Program-made: the position numbers and the translations under genes
Part shown: piece after piece, positions 51,712-61,375 of the stretch
How the letters are laid out: the number at the start of each line of letters is the position of its first letter
Position numbering within the stretch: the first letter of the stretch is position 1
NCBI GenBank assembly: GCA_964470195.1
Contig: CAYYBG010000003.1
Location: forward strand, 23,855 to 87,854
Direction of reading: 5' to 3'
DNA length: 64,000 bases
Origin: RFPI01 sp964470195
GTDB taxonomy: Bacteria; Pseudomonadota; Gammaproteobacteria; Burkholderiales; Methylophilaceae
Notes under the pieces: model-generated
Told to the model about the DNA's origin: nothing
What the model saw: the letters and a program-made list of their open reading frames with translations, nothing else
The model's database searches: none

Positions 51712-52964
51712 TAGCGATCAATCTCCCCAAACACGATATCTTGCGTACCAATAATCGCCACCAAATCGGCAATCATATGGCCACGCGTCATTTCATCCAG
51801 TGCCGCCAAATGTGGAAAACCAGGGGCACGTATCTTCAAACGATATGGTTTATTGGCACCATCAGAAATCATATAAATACCAAATTCACCTTTGGGATGT
51901 TCAACCGCCGCATAGGCCTCACCTTCAGGCACATGAAAGCCTTCCGTGAATAACTTGAAATGGTGAATCAAGTCTTCCATATTGGTCTTCATGCTCTCAC
52001 GGTCAGGTGGCGCCACTTTATTATCGCTACTAATCACAGGGCCTGGATTCGCACGCAACCAAGCAATACATTGTTGAATAATACGATTGGACTGACGCAT
52101 CTCCTCAATCCGCACCAAATAACGATCATAACAATCGCCATTGACCCCAAGCGGAATGTCAAAATCCATCTGATCATAGACTTCATAGGGTTGCTTTTTG
52201 CGCAAATCCCAAGCGATGCCAGAGCCGCGCAACATAGGACCCGTCATCCCTAAAGCCAAGGCGCGTTCAGGGGTCACCACCCCGATGCCGACCGTTCTTT
52301 GCTTCCAAATACGGTTGTCGGTCAATAAGGTTTCATACTCATCTACATAAGCCGGAAAGCGATTGGCAAAATCCTCAATAAAATCCAGTACCGAACCTTG
52401 GCGATTGCTGTTTAACTTAGCAATCTCGGCTTTGCTGCGGAACTTGGATTCTTGGTGACGCGGCATTTGCTCAGGCAAGTCGCGATACACCCCACCTGGA
52501 CGATAATAGGCAGCATGCATACGCGCACCGGATACGGCCTCATATACATCAAACAAATCTTCACGCTCGCGGAATGCATACAAGAAAACACTCATCGCCC
52601 CCACATCCAGAGCATGTGCACCTAACCACAGCAAGTGATTCAGAATACGGGTGATTTCGTCAAACATAACGCGGATATACTGCGCACGAATCGGCACCTG
52701 TATCCCCATCATTTTTTCAATCGCCATCACATACGCGTGCTCGTTACACATCATAGAAACATAGTCCAGCCGGTCCATGTAAGGCACCGATTGAAGATAG
52801 GTTCGATTTTCTGCTAACTTTTCAGTGGCACGATGTAACAGGCCGATATGTGGGTCAGCGCGTTGGATCACTTCACCGTCCAACTCTAAAACCAAACGCA
52901 ACACCCCGTGTGCAGCTGGATGCTGGGGGCCAAAGTTCATGGTGTAATTACGAATCTCAGCCAT
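51711..52964 (-). CDS. nuoD: NADH-quinone oxidoreductase subunit D
   Basis: A 417-residue subunit that forms the quinone site with NuoB. It begins MAEIRNYTMNFGPQHPAAHGVLRLVLELDGE, with the conserved His of the quinone pocket in GPQHPAAHG, and contains PYMDRLDYVSMMCNEHAYVMAIEK. A longer frame exists, but ATG 52964 gives the family start; it overlaps nuoC by 8 bases. Confidence 0.97.
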   Translation of the reverse strand: MAEIRNYTMNFGPQHPAAHGVLRLVLELDGEVIQRADPHIGLLHRATEKLAENRTYLQSVPYMDRLDYVSMMCNEHAYVMAIEKMMGIQVPIRAQYIRVMFDEITRILNHLLWLGAHALDVGAMSVFLYAFREREDLFDVYEAVSGARMHAAYYRPGGVYRDLPEQMPRHQESKFRSKAEIAKLNSNRQGSVLDFIEDFANRFPAYVDEYETLLTDNRIWKQRTVGIGVVTPERALALGMTGPMLRGSGIAWDLRKKQPYEVYDQMDFDIPLGVNGDCYDRYLVRIEEMRQSNRIIQQCIAWLRANPGPVISSDNKVAPPDRESMKTNMEDLIHHFKLFTEGFHVPEGEAYAAVEHPKGEFGIYMISDGANKPYRLKIRAPGFPHLAALDEMTRGHMIADLVAIIGTQDIVFGEIDR

Positions 52965-53568
52965 GGTGGAATCCTTCGTCGCGTATGACGCGCGGCACAT
53001 TATTTCTTAGTTCAATCGAAACCGGTTGGTATACCACGCGCTGCTGCTCAGGGTCATAACGCATTTCTACATTACCAATCATTGGGAAATCTTTACGGAA
53101 TGGATGGCCGACAAAGCCATAATCGGTCAGAATCCGACGCAAGTCGGGATGTCCTTCGTACATAATGCCAAATAAATCAAATGACTCGCGCTCAAACCAA
53201 TTGGCTACTGGCCAAACATCAATCATAGACGGCATAACCGGAAAATCATCATCAGGACAAAATACTTTCAGTCGCACACGTAGATTGTGTTGAACAGACA
53301 AAAGATGATAGACCGTGGCATAGCGGTAACCCTCATAGCTACCCTGCTTATAATCAACATAATCCACACCACATAGATCAATCAGCTGGGCGAATTGCAG
53401 TTGCTTGTGGTCGCGCAATGTCTTGGCTACTTTGCTCAAATTTTTTACATCACACACCAGCGTCAGCTCATTCAACGCAATAGCACTGGCAGTCAACCAT
53501 TTGCCCAATAGCTTATCGACTTGCTGGGACAGCGCTTCAATTCTGGAGATACTTGCTTGTTCAGTCAT
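52957..53568 (-). CDS. nuoC: NADH-quinone oxidoreductase subunit C
   Basis: A 203-residue hydrophilic subunit of the connecting module, separate from NuoD as in most bacteria outside the enterics. The family segments are DLCGVDYVDYK, WPVANWFERESFDLFGIMYEGHPDLRRILTDYGFVGHPFRKDFP and VEMRYDPEQQRVVYQPV. It is 8 bases after nuoB. Confidence 0.95.
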   Translation of the reverse strand: MTEQASISRIEALSQQVDKLLGKWLTASAIALNELTLVCDVKNLSKVAKTLRDHKQLQFAQLIDLCGVDYVDYKQGSYEGYRYATVYHLLSVQHNLRVRLKVFCPDDDFPVMPSMIDVWPVANWFERESFDLFGIMYEGHPDLRRILTDYGFVGHPFRKDFPMIGNVEMRYDPEQQRVVYQPVSIELRNNVPRVIRDEGFHHG

Positions 53569-53576
53569 ATCAGCCT

Positions 53577-54053
53577 CTATCGCGCAATGGTATTAGTACG
53601 TTTGATTTTTTTCTGAAGCTGGATAATGCCGTATAGCAAAGCTTCAGCAGTAGGCGGGCAACCGGGCACATAGACATCGACTGGAACGATACGGTCACAG
53701 CCGCGCACCACAGAATAGGAATAGTGATAATAACCACCACCATTGGCACAAGAACCCATAGAGATGACCCAGCGAGGTTCGGCCATTTGGTCATAAACCT
53801 TACGCAGAGCAGGCGCCATTTTATTCACCAAAGTACCTGCCACAATCATCACATCGGATTGACGGGGACTGGGACGGAAAACGATACCAAAGCGATCCAA
53901 ATCATAACGTGACGCACCAGCGTGCATCATCTCCACCGCACAGCAGGCCAAACCAAAGGTCATGGGCCACAAGGAGCCAGTACGTGTGTAATTAATTAAT
54001 GTATCCAGACTGGTTGTAACAACACCTTTTTCAAAAACACCCTCGATACTCAT
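53577..54053 (-). CDS. nuoB: NADH-quinone oxidoreductase subunit B
   Basis: A 158-residue subunit carrying cluster N2, the donor to quinone. All four Cys ligands are visible: the tandem pair in FGLACCAVEMMHAG, one in SMGSCANGGGYYHYSYS and one in VYVPGCPPTAEALLYGI. It follows nuoA by 34 bases. Confidence 0.97.
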   Translation of the reverse strand: MSIEGVFEKGVVTTSLDTLINYTRTGSLWPMTFGLACCAVEMMHAGASRYDLDRFGIVFRPSPRQSDVMIVAGTLVNKMAPALRKVYDQMAEPRWVISMGSCANGGGYYHYSYSVVRGCDRIVPVDVYVPGCPPTAEALLYGIIQLQKKIKRTNTIAR

Positions 54054-54087
54054 TTGATCACCAGTTATGCAAAATTAATCGATTGAA

Positions 54088-54444
54088 TTATTCCCACTCT
54101 AGCGCGCCCTTCATCCACTCATAGATGAAGCCCACCACAAGAATAGCCAAGAACACCATCATTGCCAAAAACCCAAACAAGCCGATTTCTTTCAACACCA
54201 CCGCCCATGGGAATAAGAAGGCAATTTCCAAATCAAACAAAATAAACAGAATTGCGACCAAGTAATAGCGCACGTCGAACTTCATACGTGCATCTTCAAA
54301 AGCCTCAAAACCGCATTCATAGGGGGAATTTTTTTGCTCATCGGGACGATGAGGAGCGACAACTTTACCGAGGATGATAGGCCCTAGCCCTACAAGAAGG
54401 CCAACAAGAATAAACATTAAGATAGGAAAATAATTTTCCAGCAC
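54088..54444 (-). CDS. nuoA: NADH-quinone oxidoreductase subunit A
   Basis: A 118-residue membrane subunit with three helices; NSPYECGFEAFEDARMKFDVRYYLVAILFILFDLEIAFLFPWAV contains the conserved loop Cys that shifts during active/deactive transitions. The start is GTG (54442-54444) with GGAG seven bases upstream. It is the first gene of the 14-gene operon. Confidence 0.96.
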   Translation of the reverse strand: MLENYFPILMFILVGLLVGLGPIILGKVVAPHRPDEQKNSPYECGFEAFEDARMKFDVRYYLVAILFILFDLEIAFLFPWAVVLKEIGLFGFLAMMVFLAILVVGFIYEWMKGALEWE

Positions 54445-54544
54445 ATCAAACTCCGGGTAGGATTTATAGCGTGATACGACTACTCTTTTGGAGTAGCGTT
54501 CAACTCTTTTTGACAGTCGTTCAACGCAGTTACAAAACTTTACG

Positions 54545-54572
54545 ATTATAACTGAATTGCTAGACCAAGCAA
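54545..54572 (-). promoter_or_regulatory. Probable nuo operon promoter
   Basis: On the minus strand TTGCTT (54567-54572) and a perfect TATAAT (54545-54550) are 16 bases apart, about 100 bases upstream of the nuoA GTG start. A small CTACTC/GAGTAG hairpin lies in the leader near 54480-54496. Confidence 0.55.
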
Positions 54573-54643
54573 AGCCAAAAACAGCTCACAAACCAGCAAA
54601 TGATTGCCCGCTCAAGGCCGAAATAGCCTTGGTCTTGAGAGGG

Positions 54644-55129
54644 TTAATGCATGGATGCAGGGCTACTTATCTCACCTTTGAACCAAGCTGGCCAAACCTC
54701 AGTATGCCAAGTAGCAGCGATAAAAGTATTGTGAACAATCCACAACCATTGACGTAACTCAGTGTTGTCAAAATTCAGGATAAATTGCTTATCCTCAACT
54801 TTAAAGATTAAACGGATTTGTTGCTGATTAGCCTGTATATCCACAGTAGAAATGAGATAAGAGATCACTTGGGAAGGACTGGCAACTGGCTCAGAGGTTT
54901 TCATGGATGAAATCGCCGCTTGCTGATTAAACACTTGTAGCATTTGGTAATGCGCATCGGCCTCTTGCGATTGATCGAGCTGTTTAATCAAGGCAGGCAA
55001 CAGCCTGTCCAAAAAACGACGGGTCAGCCAAAACTCTACCACCGTCTGATCCGACAATTCGGCTTGCAAACAAATACGATCCTCGATTTCAGAGTATCGC
55101 GTGGTCACGCGTTGTATCAGTATCGACAT
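54644..55129 (-). CDS. Unknown protein, last gene of the type I secretion operon
   Basis: A 161-residue soluble protein with no signal peptide. It begins MSILIQRVTTRYSEIEDRICLQAELSDQ and contains FWLTRRFLDRLLPALIKQLDQSQ and LNFDNTELRQWLWIVHNTFIAATW. I do not recognise a domain; composition suggests an alpha+beta cytoplasmic protein. It starts 10 bases after the TolC-like gene, so it is co-transcribed with the exporter and may assist secretion or substrate handling. A weak hairpin downstream (54612-54640) may end the operon. Confidence 0.7.
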   Translation of the reverse strand: MSILIQRVTTRYSEIEDRICLQAELSDQTVVEFWLTRRFLDRLLPALIKQLDQSQEADAHYQMLQVFNQQAAISSMKTSEPVASPSQVISYLISTVDIQANQQQIRLIFKVEDKQFILNFDNTELRQWLWIVHNTFIAATWHTEVWPAWFKGEISSPASMH

Positions 55130-55139
55130 ACGAATAATA

Positions 55140-56483
55140 CTAACTCGCCAAAGATAACACTTTATTCATTTCAGCAAGATCCGTCTCATTCAGAAGCCCA
55201 GCAGATTGCCTTAACAGCAATCGGTTGTAAATCAGTTTATAGCGCTCGCGTGCCAGCTCACGTTTGGCTGAATATAATTTTTCCTGGGCATTCAGCACTT
55301 CAACGTTGCTACGTATGCCTGACTCATAGCCTTTTTGCGTGCCAATCAAGGCCACCTCATTCGATTTCACTGCTTGGGTTTTGGCTTCAACTCGAGCGAT
55401 ACCATTGACGATTTCATTGAAATATTTGCGCACATCATTGGCCACCGTGCGTTGTTTTTCACTCAATTTTTCTTGCGCAAATCTCAGCCTAGACTCTGCT
55501 TGTCTCACACTGGCTGAAACATAGCCACCATTAAAAATCGGAATATTCAGTTGCAAACCCACCGTATCGGTTTCAAACTTTTGACCAATGGTGAAGTTAT
55601 TATCACTCTCCGTTTTGGACTTTGACGCCACCAAATCCAAGGTAGGCAGATGGCCTGAGTAGTTTTTGCGTATCTCTTGGTGCATGGCTTCTATCTCTTG
55701 GCTAGCCGCTACTATCTCGGGATTTTTGCTCATCGCCAAATCAACCCATTGTTCTATGGTACTTGGATTGGGCAGTTCAAAACTGAGTTTGTCAGGGTCC
55801 AGTGTGAAAAATGCATCAAGATAAATTCCCGAGATATTTTCCAGCACCCGCTTGTTGTACTCAAGTTCATTGTCCCACTCAAGCGCTTGCGCAATCACGG
55901 TCTCGAGGTTTGCTTTGGCTTCATTGATTTCGGTAATAGTACCAACCCCTGCTTTGAAACGCTTTTCTGCCTGCGTCAACTGCGATTGCACACTGGCTTT
56001 TTGTGATTCGGCATATCTCAGATTCTCGGTCGCTAATAACACATCAAGATATGCACCCACCACTCTCCCCATCAGACCCAGTTGTTCACGCTGCAACATG
56101 GCATCGCTTTTGGCGATTTCAGCTTTCGATTGAGCATAATCAGCGATATTCGATAGGCTAAAAACTGATTGCCGTATCGACAAGGTGTAGTTGCGACTGT
56201 CATACACATTATGACGTTTGATGGTATTTCCAAATTGTCCTGGCGTCTCACTGTCGGTGACACCGCGACCCTCGTACATCGATAATCTTGCCTGTGGTAG
56301 GAAATTGGAGATTGACTTATCAATCTCTTGTTGTTGGGCTTGATTATCTTGTCGCGCCGCTCTAAGCGTAGCATCATAACTATTGGCCTTTTGATAGACC
56401 TGAAGCAATGTAGCATTCTCAGCTTGGCTGTAGACTGGAAACGCCAACAATAAGGCGGCGCAAAGTTTGGACAAATGATTCAT
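55140..56483 (-). CDS. TolC-like outer-membrane efflux protein of the type I system
   Basis: A 447-residue outer-membrane channel. A signal peptide (MNHLSKLCAALLLAFPVYSQA) is followed by two homologous halves of long heptad-rich helices and beta strands, with ENATLLQVYQKANSYDATLRAARQDNQAQQQEIDKS and QRTVANDVRKYFNEIVNGIARVEAKTQAVKSNEVALIGTQKGYESGIRSNVEVLNAQEKLY. These are TolC-family features. It shares one base with the HlyD stop codon and completes the ABC-HlyD-TolC export set. Confidence 0.92.
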   Translation of the reverse strand: MNHLSKLCAALLLAFPVYSQAENATLLQVYQKANSYDATLRAARQDNQAQQQEIDKSISNFLPQARLSMYEGRGVTDSETPGQFGNTIKRHNVYDSRNYTLSIRQSVFSLSNIADYAQSKAEIAKSDAMLQREQLGLMGRVVGAYLDVLLATENLRYAESQKASVQSQLTQAEKRFKAGVGTITEINEAKANLETVIAQALEWDNELEYNKRVLENISGIYLDAFFTLDPDKLSFELPNPSTIEQWVDLAMSKNPEIVAASQEIEAMHQEIRKNYSGHLPTLDLVASKSKTESDNNFTIGQKFETDTVGLQLNIPIFNGGYVSASVRQAESRLRFAQEKLSEKQRTVANDVRKYFNEIVNGIARVEAKTQAVKSNEVALIGTQKGYESGIRSNVEVLNAQEKLYSAKRELARERYKLIYNRLLLRQSAGLLNETDLAEMNKVLSLAS

Positions 56484-57898
56484 TATTCTTCCTTCAATGA
56501 GGCAGCTAAACGCTTCATAAATGGATGCAGTAAATAGGTGAGCAAGGAGCGTTCGCCAGTCTTAATGACCACTTGTACCGGCATACCAGGTTGCAACTTG
56601 CGATCTCCTAGTTTTTTTAGGCCCTCTGGTGTCAATGCAACACGCGCCAAATAGTAGGTCATACCAGGCTGTGCTGGGTTGGCTCCAGGCTCGGTCAATA
56701 AGTCTTTAGACACCGATTCAACCAGCCCCTCAACGGCCAATTGGGGTGAGTTTGCAAAACTAGAGAATCGAATATCCGCTTGTTGACCATTATGAATACG
56801 GTCGATTAAGTGCGGCGCCACTTTGACCTCGAGCAACAAGCCCTCATTCATAGGCACGATATCCATAATTTTTTGACCCGGCTGGATAATAGATCCTATG
56901 GTTTGGAACTGCAGCCCAACCACTTGCCCTGACACTGGCGATTTAATTTCAGTACGATCGAATTCGTCAGACAGCGCACGCAATTTATCGGCATTCGCAT
57001 CAACTTCCAACTTTACTTGCGCCATTTGGCTATCGACTTCCTTACGATATTCCTCTTTGCGTTGCAGGGCACGCTGACGCAACTCGAGTATGGTTTTTTT
57101 GGCTCTCAGTTGGCTGGATTGCGCCTCAGCGATATCGCCTTTGACTTGCGCGACACGTAATTCCAAGTCGGTTTGTTGGCTTTTGGGTGCATAGCCCTCT
57201 TGTACCAGATCGCGAATGCCAGAGAGCTGCTGGTTGAGCAAATTGAGTTGCGCGGTTCTACTCTCAATAATCAATACCAGGCCATCTATTTGCGCTTGCT
57301 GACCATTGATGGATTCCTCGATACCTTGAAGCTCTGCATTTAATGACCCGCGTCTGGAATGTAGCAACATTTCTTGGTTATGCATATGTTGTTGCACCAG
57401 AGGGTCATCTTTAGCTTGTATCAAGTCGTCATGAAAGCTGATGTTTTTTTGTCCAGCCTGCTCAGCCTGCAAGCGATTTTCCAATGCGCGGTCGCCTATA
57501 TAACGGTGACGAATTTCTTGGTAACGCGCTTTCGTCATCGTGTTGTCAATGGTAAGCAATACATCCCCAGCATTCACCTGTTGTCCCTCTTTGACATGCA
57601 CTTGCTTCACAATCCCACCATTCAGGTGCTGGATTACCTTGCGCTTGGTATCAATACTGACCGTACCAGCACTGGGCACACCTTCATCCAAGGGGGCAAA
57701 AGCCGCCCATAATAAAAAGCCACCAAAACCGATACCCAACACTTTCATTCCCAAGCGGATAGGAGAGTTAGTATCGACAACAAGCGGCGTATCATCATTG
57801 GCAATCTGTTCGAGTGTTTTTTTTGGCTCACTTCGAATGTGCAAGAAATTTTTAATTTGTTGATAAATCTTCATCAGGATATTCTCTTTCATATTCAC
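56483..57898 (-). CDS. HlyD family periplasmic adaptor of type I secretion
   Basis: A membrane-fusion protein of about 471 residues. One N-terminal transmembrane helix (about residues 48-68) is followed by a lipoyl half (GTVSIDTKRKVIQHLNGGIVKQVHVKEGQQVNAGDVLLTID), a long coiled coil (about 140-330), the second lipoyl half (IKSPVSGQVVGLQFQTIGSIIQPGQKIMDIVP) and a beta-barrel end. This is the PrtE/HlyD layout. The first codon may be GTG 57898, ATG 57892 or ATG 57874; the last has AAGAGA upstream. It overlaps the ABC gene before it and the TolC gene after it. Confidence 0.93.
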   Translation of the reverse strand: MNMKENILMKIYQQIKNFLHIRSEPKKTLEQIANDDTPLVVDTNSPIRLGMKVLGIGFGGFLLWAAFAPLDEGVPSAGTVSIDTKRKVIQHLNGGIVKQVHVKEGQQVNAGDVLLTIDNTMTKARYQEIRHRYIGDRALENRLQAEQAGQKNISFHDDLIQAKDDPLVQQHMHNQEMLLHSRRGSLNAELQGIEESINGQQAQIDGLVLIIESRTAQLNLLNQQLSGIRDLVQEGYAPKSQQTDLELRVAQVKGDIAEAQSSQLRAKKTILELRQRALQRKEEYRKEVDSQMAQVKLEVDANADKLRALSDEFDRTEIKSPVSGQVVGLQFQTIGSIIQPGQKIMDIVPMNEGLLLEVKVAPHLIDRIHNGQQADIRFSSFANSPQLAVEGLVESVSKDLLTEPGANPAQPGMTYYLARVALTPEGLKKLGDRKLQPGMPVQVVIKTGERSLLTYLLHPFMKRLAASLKEE

Positions 57899-59640
57899 TA
57901 AGCAGGCTGCGTTTTGTTGTTGATAGGAACCGTATTGGGCGAAGGCTGTTTGATTTGCTCGAGCACATCATCGCGCAGTCCGTAATGGTCAATCTTGCCG
58001 TCACGCATCACTAACAGATGATCGGCTACCCCCAAAATATTCAATCGATGGGTGATTAAAAATACCGTCTTGCCTGTGGATTTTAAATCTTGGATAGCTG
58101 CCACTAAGGCGCGCTCACCTAGATCATCCAAGTTTGCATTCGGCTCATCCAGCACAATCACTTGCGGATTGCCATACATGGCACGCGCCAAGCCCAGACG
58201 TTGACGTTGACCACCAGAAAGCTGGCTGCCGCCATCACCAATTGGCGTGTCATAGCCTTTAGGGAATCGTAAAATCATTTCATGTATACCGGCTTTTTTG
58301 GCCGCCTCAATCACCAAATCTGCGTCTAATTCATAGAAGCGCGCAATATTTTCCGCTACGCTGCCATCAAACAACTCGATATCTTGCGGCAGATAACCAA
58401 TATTAGGACCTAATTGCACACGATCCCAATGTTCGATAGGGGTTTTATCCAGCAACACGGATCCTGAGGTATCCGGCCAAATACCAACCAAACATCTCGC
58501 CAAAGTCGATTTACCGGAACCTGAAGGGCCAATAATCGCGGTAATTTGCCCGGCTTTAAATTCAGCCGAAAGTTGTTTAAGAATCTGAGATTGTTTATCT
58601 GACTTAAAGGCCACCAGTTTTTTCAGGGTGATATTGCCTTTTGGCACGGGAAATTGCGCCGAGCGATCTTGTTCGGGTTGCGCTGTTAATATGGCCTCAA
58701 GACTAGCAAATGCCTCTTTGGCTTGAATCAGGCTACGCCACGACCCCACTATCAGATCAAGCGGTTGCAAAGCACGAGACATCAGCACATTGGCGGCAAT
58801 CATGGCACCAGGGGTGATTTTGCCTTGCACCACCAACAGTGCAGCCGCGCCCAACGTCAAACTTTGCATCGAATAACGAATAAATTTGACGACTGCCTGC
58901 TGACGGTGTTGACGATTGGAGGCATCGTCAATTTTCGCTTGTTGTTCTTGATGTAGTTTCAGCCAACGTGCACGCAAGTTTTTCAGCATGCCCATCGCCT
59001 CGACTGGCTCAGCATTTTTTAATTTACTCTGCAGATATGCACGACTTTTACCTTCTGCTTGGGTTTGTGCATTCATTGCATCATGAGATTGACGATGCGC
59101 CCAAAACGCCAGTGACAGTTGGATAGCAGCAAATAAAACTGACAGACAACCCAATAGCGGGTGCAACATAAAAGTGACCAAAATATAAATCGGCGTCCAA
59201 GGCGCATCGAAAAACGCGATGATGCCATTGCCGGTCAGGAATTGACGCAAATTGGTGAGATTGGTGAAAGCTTCAGTGGGATTTTGTTGGCTGCGACTGA
59301 GATAAGCTTCAAAACTAGCATTAAAAACTCGGGTATTTAGCGCTTGATCCAGCTTCATGCCGGCACGCACCAACAACCTCGATCTCAGCCACTCGGAAAA
59401 CGCCATTACAGCAAAAAACACCAAAATAATCAGGGTTAAGAACAACAGCGTAAGCTCACTTTGACTGAGCAACACCCGGTCATACACCTGTAGCATATAA
59501 AGTGTCGGGCTGAGCATCAGCAAGTTAGCCAGCATGCTAAATAGACCTACCCAAATAAACTCGCGTTTGAAGGTGGCCAGCGTCTGGGTCAGCTCACTTC
59601 TGCCCCAAAACTCATTCAACTGCTTCATATTCACTTTCAT
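57898..59640 (-). CDS. Type I secretion permease/ATPase 2 (PrtD-like)
   Basis: A 580-residue half-transporter: six membrane helices in the first ~300 residues, then an ABC ATPase with Walker A GPSGSGKST, a Q-loop PQDIELFDG, signature LSGGQRQRLGLARAM, Walker B VIVLDEPNANLD and the H-loop ITHR. The PrtD-type lacks the C39-like N-terminal domain of HlyB. It is 4 bases after a second PrtD-like gene, and their nucleotide-binding domains are clearly homologous but not identical. A heterodimeric exporter is likely. Confidence 0.93.
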   Translation of the reverse strand: MKVNMKQLNEFWGRSELTQTLATFKREFIWVGLFSMLANLLMLSPTLYMLQVYDRVLLSQSELTLLFLTLIILVFFAVMAFSEWLRSRLLVRAGMKLDQALNTRVFNASFEAYLSRSQQNPTEAFTNLTNLRQFLTGNGIIAFFDAPWTPIYILVTFMLHPLLGCLSVLFAAIQLSLAFWAHRQSHDAMNAQTQAEGKSRAYLQSKLKNAEPVEAMGMLKNLRARWLKLHQEQQAKIDDASNRQHRQQAVVKFIRYSMQSLTLGAAALLVVQGKITPGAMIAANVLMSRALQPLDLIVGSWRSLIQAKEAFASLEAILTAQPEQDRSAQFPVPKGNITLKKLVAFKSDKQSQILKQLSAEFKAGQITAIIGPSGSGKSTLARCLVGIWPDTSGSVLLDKTPIEHWDRVQLGPNIGYLPQDIELFDGSVAENIARFYELDADLVIEAAKKAGIHEMILRFPKGYDTPIGDGGSQLSGGQRQRLGLARAMYGNPQVIVLDEPNANLDDLGERALVAAIQDLKSTGKTVFLITHRLNILGVADHLLVMRDGKIDHYGLRDDVLEQIKQPSPNTVPINNKTQPA

Positions 59641-59644
59641 CTAG

Positions 59645-61375
59645 TTAGGCCTCCACTGCTTTAGGCTTGGCCGTGCTCTGCTGTTGCAAAGCTTGCAACA
59701 CCTCATCTCTGGGGCCAAATTGCTTAATTTGTCCATCAATCATCACCATCATATAGTCCAGCAAAGCCAGAATCTGGGTACGATGGGTAATCACAATCAA
59801 GGTGGTGGCTTGTGATTTCAAATATTGCAAGGTACGCATCAAGGCCTGATCGCCCTCTTCATCCAGACTCGAGTTAGGTTCATCCAAAACAACGAATTTA
59901 GGATTGCCATATATCGCCCTAGCCAGCGCAATTCGCTGTCTTTGACCACCAGACAAAAAAGCGCCTTCGTCACCCACTTGGGTGTCGAATCCCTGAGGCA
60001 GCGAAGCAATAAAACTATCCAATCCAACAATGTGCGCAGCTTGTTTGACTTTATCCATATCGACTTCGCTAAAGCGGGCAATATTTTCCGCAACACTGCC
60101 ATCAAACAACTCCACATCTTGAGGCAAATAACCCACATAAGGCCCTAGCTCGTCTTTATTCCAAGCATAGATGTCTGCGCCATCCAAACGCACCTTGCCA
60201 TTGATGGCAGGCCAAATGCCGGTAATCAACCGTGCCAAAGTAGTTTTGCCACAAGCAGAGGGGCCAACAACTGCCAGCGATTGACCCGCCGGCAAGCGAA
60301 ACGTCACTCCTTTGAGAATGGCAAGTTGACTATTCGGCGGCGCAGCTACTGCGCCTTCAACACTCAAATTTCCCTGCGGGGGTGGCAAGGGCATGGCAGG
60401 CTCCGACTCCGGAAACACCTTTAAAAATTGATCCAAACGCTGCATCGCGTCCTGTGCATTACCCAATACCCGCCACTGCGTCACAATGGTAATAAAAGGC
60501 GCCAACACACGTCCGCCCAAAATAGAACCGACAATCATCATCGAACCATCCATGCCAAGCTCACCTTGTAAAGTCAGCCAACAGCCCAAACCCAAAAGCA
60601 TAGAGCCTTGCATCACTTGAATCATTTTTGACAAAGCACTATTGACCCCAGCGCGATCGGATGCCAGCGCTTGCATCTTAAGAAAAGCTTGTTGCTTTTC
60701 CAGCCATTTCATATGAATACGATGCAACATCCCCATCGCTTCAATCACTTGCGCATTTCGAATAGCACTGCTGGCATAGTTTTGTGCCTGAATCGCATGA
60801 CGATTTGCCAAGGTCAGTGGCGGTTGCACGTGACGATGATTGATCAAGGCAATCACGCCCAGAATGACCGCACCCAATACCGCAAACCAGCCCATGGTGA
60901 CATTAATGGCAAAAATAAGAATTAAGGTAAGCAAAGCAAAAGGCAGGTCAATCAGACCGATTAGTGCTGGTGACGCAATCGCATCTTGTATGGTTTTTAA
61001 ATCGTTGATGGCTTGTGCGGTGCCGCCTGGTACTTGTTTGAGCTTGGCTTGAAAGATACTGTTGAAAACGCGTTGATTGAGTGCATGATCAAACTTTTCT
61101 GCAGCCTCATGCATAATCCTTGAGCGCACCCACTCAAGAAACTCCAATACCACATACATCATGATGACCATGATAGTCAGCATCAGCAAGGTCTTATGAT
61201 TTTGACTGTTCACCACACGGTCATACACCTCCAACATGTACCAAGTCGGCGCCAGCACCAATAAATTAGTAAAAAAACTAAACAAAATGGCATGCTTGAA
61301 ATAATGCTGCAATTTGCCCAGTTGTTCATGAATGATCGATGCTTGGTTCACCACTTGAGGATTTGCTAATGCCAT
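59645..61375 (-). CDS. Type I secretion permease/ATPase 1 (PrtD-like)
   Basis: A 576-residue half-transporter of PrtD type with six N-terminal helices and an ABC ATPase: Walker A VGPSACGKTT (Ala and Cys where the partner has Gly and Ser), PQDVELFDG, signature LSGGQRQRIALARAI, Walker B FVVLDEPNSSLD with the Glu retained, and H-loop ITHR. Its ATG overlaps the stop of the TnpB-like gene by one base (TAATG), showing translational coupling. It probably pairs with the product of the next gene. Confidence 0.93.
   Translation of the reverse strand: MALANPQVVNQASIIHEQLGKLQHYFKHAILFSFFTNLLVLAPTWYMLEVYDRVVNSQNHKTLLMLTIMVIMMYVVLEFLEWVRSRIMHEAAEKFDHALNQRVFNSIFQAKLKQVPGGTAQAINDLKTIQDAIASPALIGLIDLPFALLTLILIFAINVTMGWFAVLGAVILGVIALINHRHVQPPLTLANRHAIQAQNYASSAIRNAQVIEAMGMLHRIHMKWLEKQQAFLKMQALASDRAGVNSALSKMIQVMQGSMLLGLGCWLTLQGELGMDGSMMIVGSILGGRVLAPFITIVTQWRVLGNAQDAMQRLDQFLKVFPESEPAMPLPPPQGNLSVEGAVAAPPNSQLAILKGVTFRLPAGQSLAVVGPSACGKTTLARLITGIWPAINGKVRLDGADIYAWNKDELGPYVGYLPQDVELFDGSVAENIARFSEVDMDKVKQAAHIVGLDSFIASLPQGFDTQVGDEGAFLSGGQRQRIALARAIYGNPKFVVLDEPNSSLDEEGDQALMRTLQYLKSQATTLIVITHRTQILALLDYMMVMIDGQIKQFGPRDEVLQALQQQSTAKPKAVEA

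Noticed and set aside
54612..54640. Hairpin as a definite terminator of the T1SS operon
   Set aside because: The stem has competing pairings and no T run follows, so it is mentioned only as a weak possibility.
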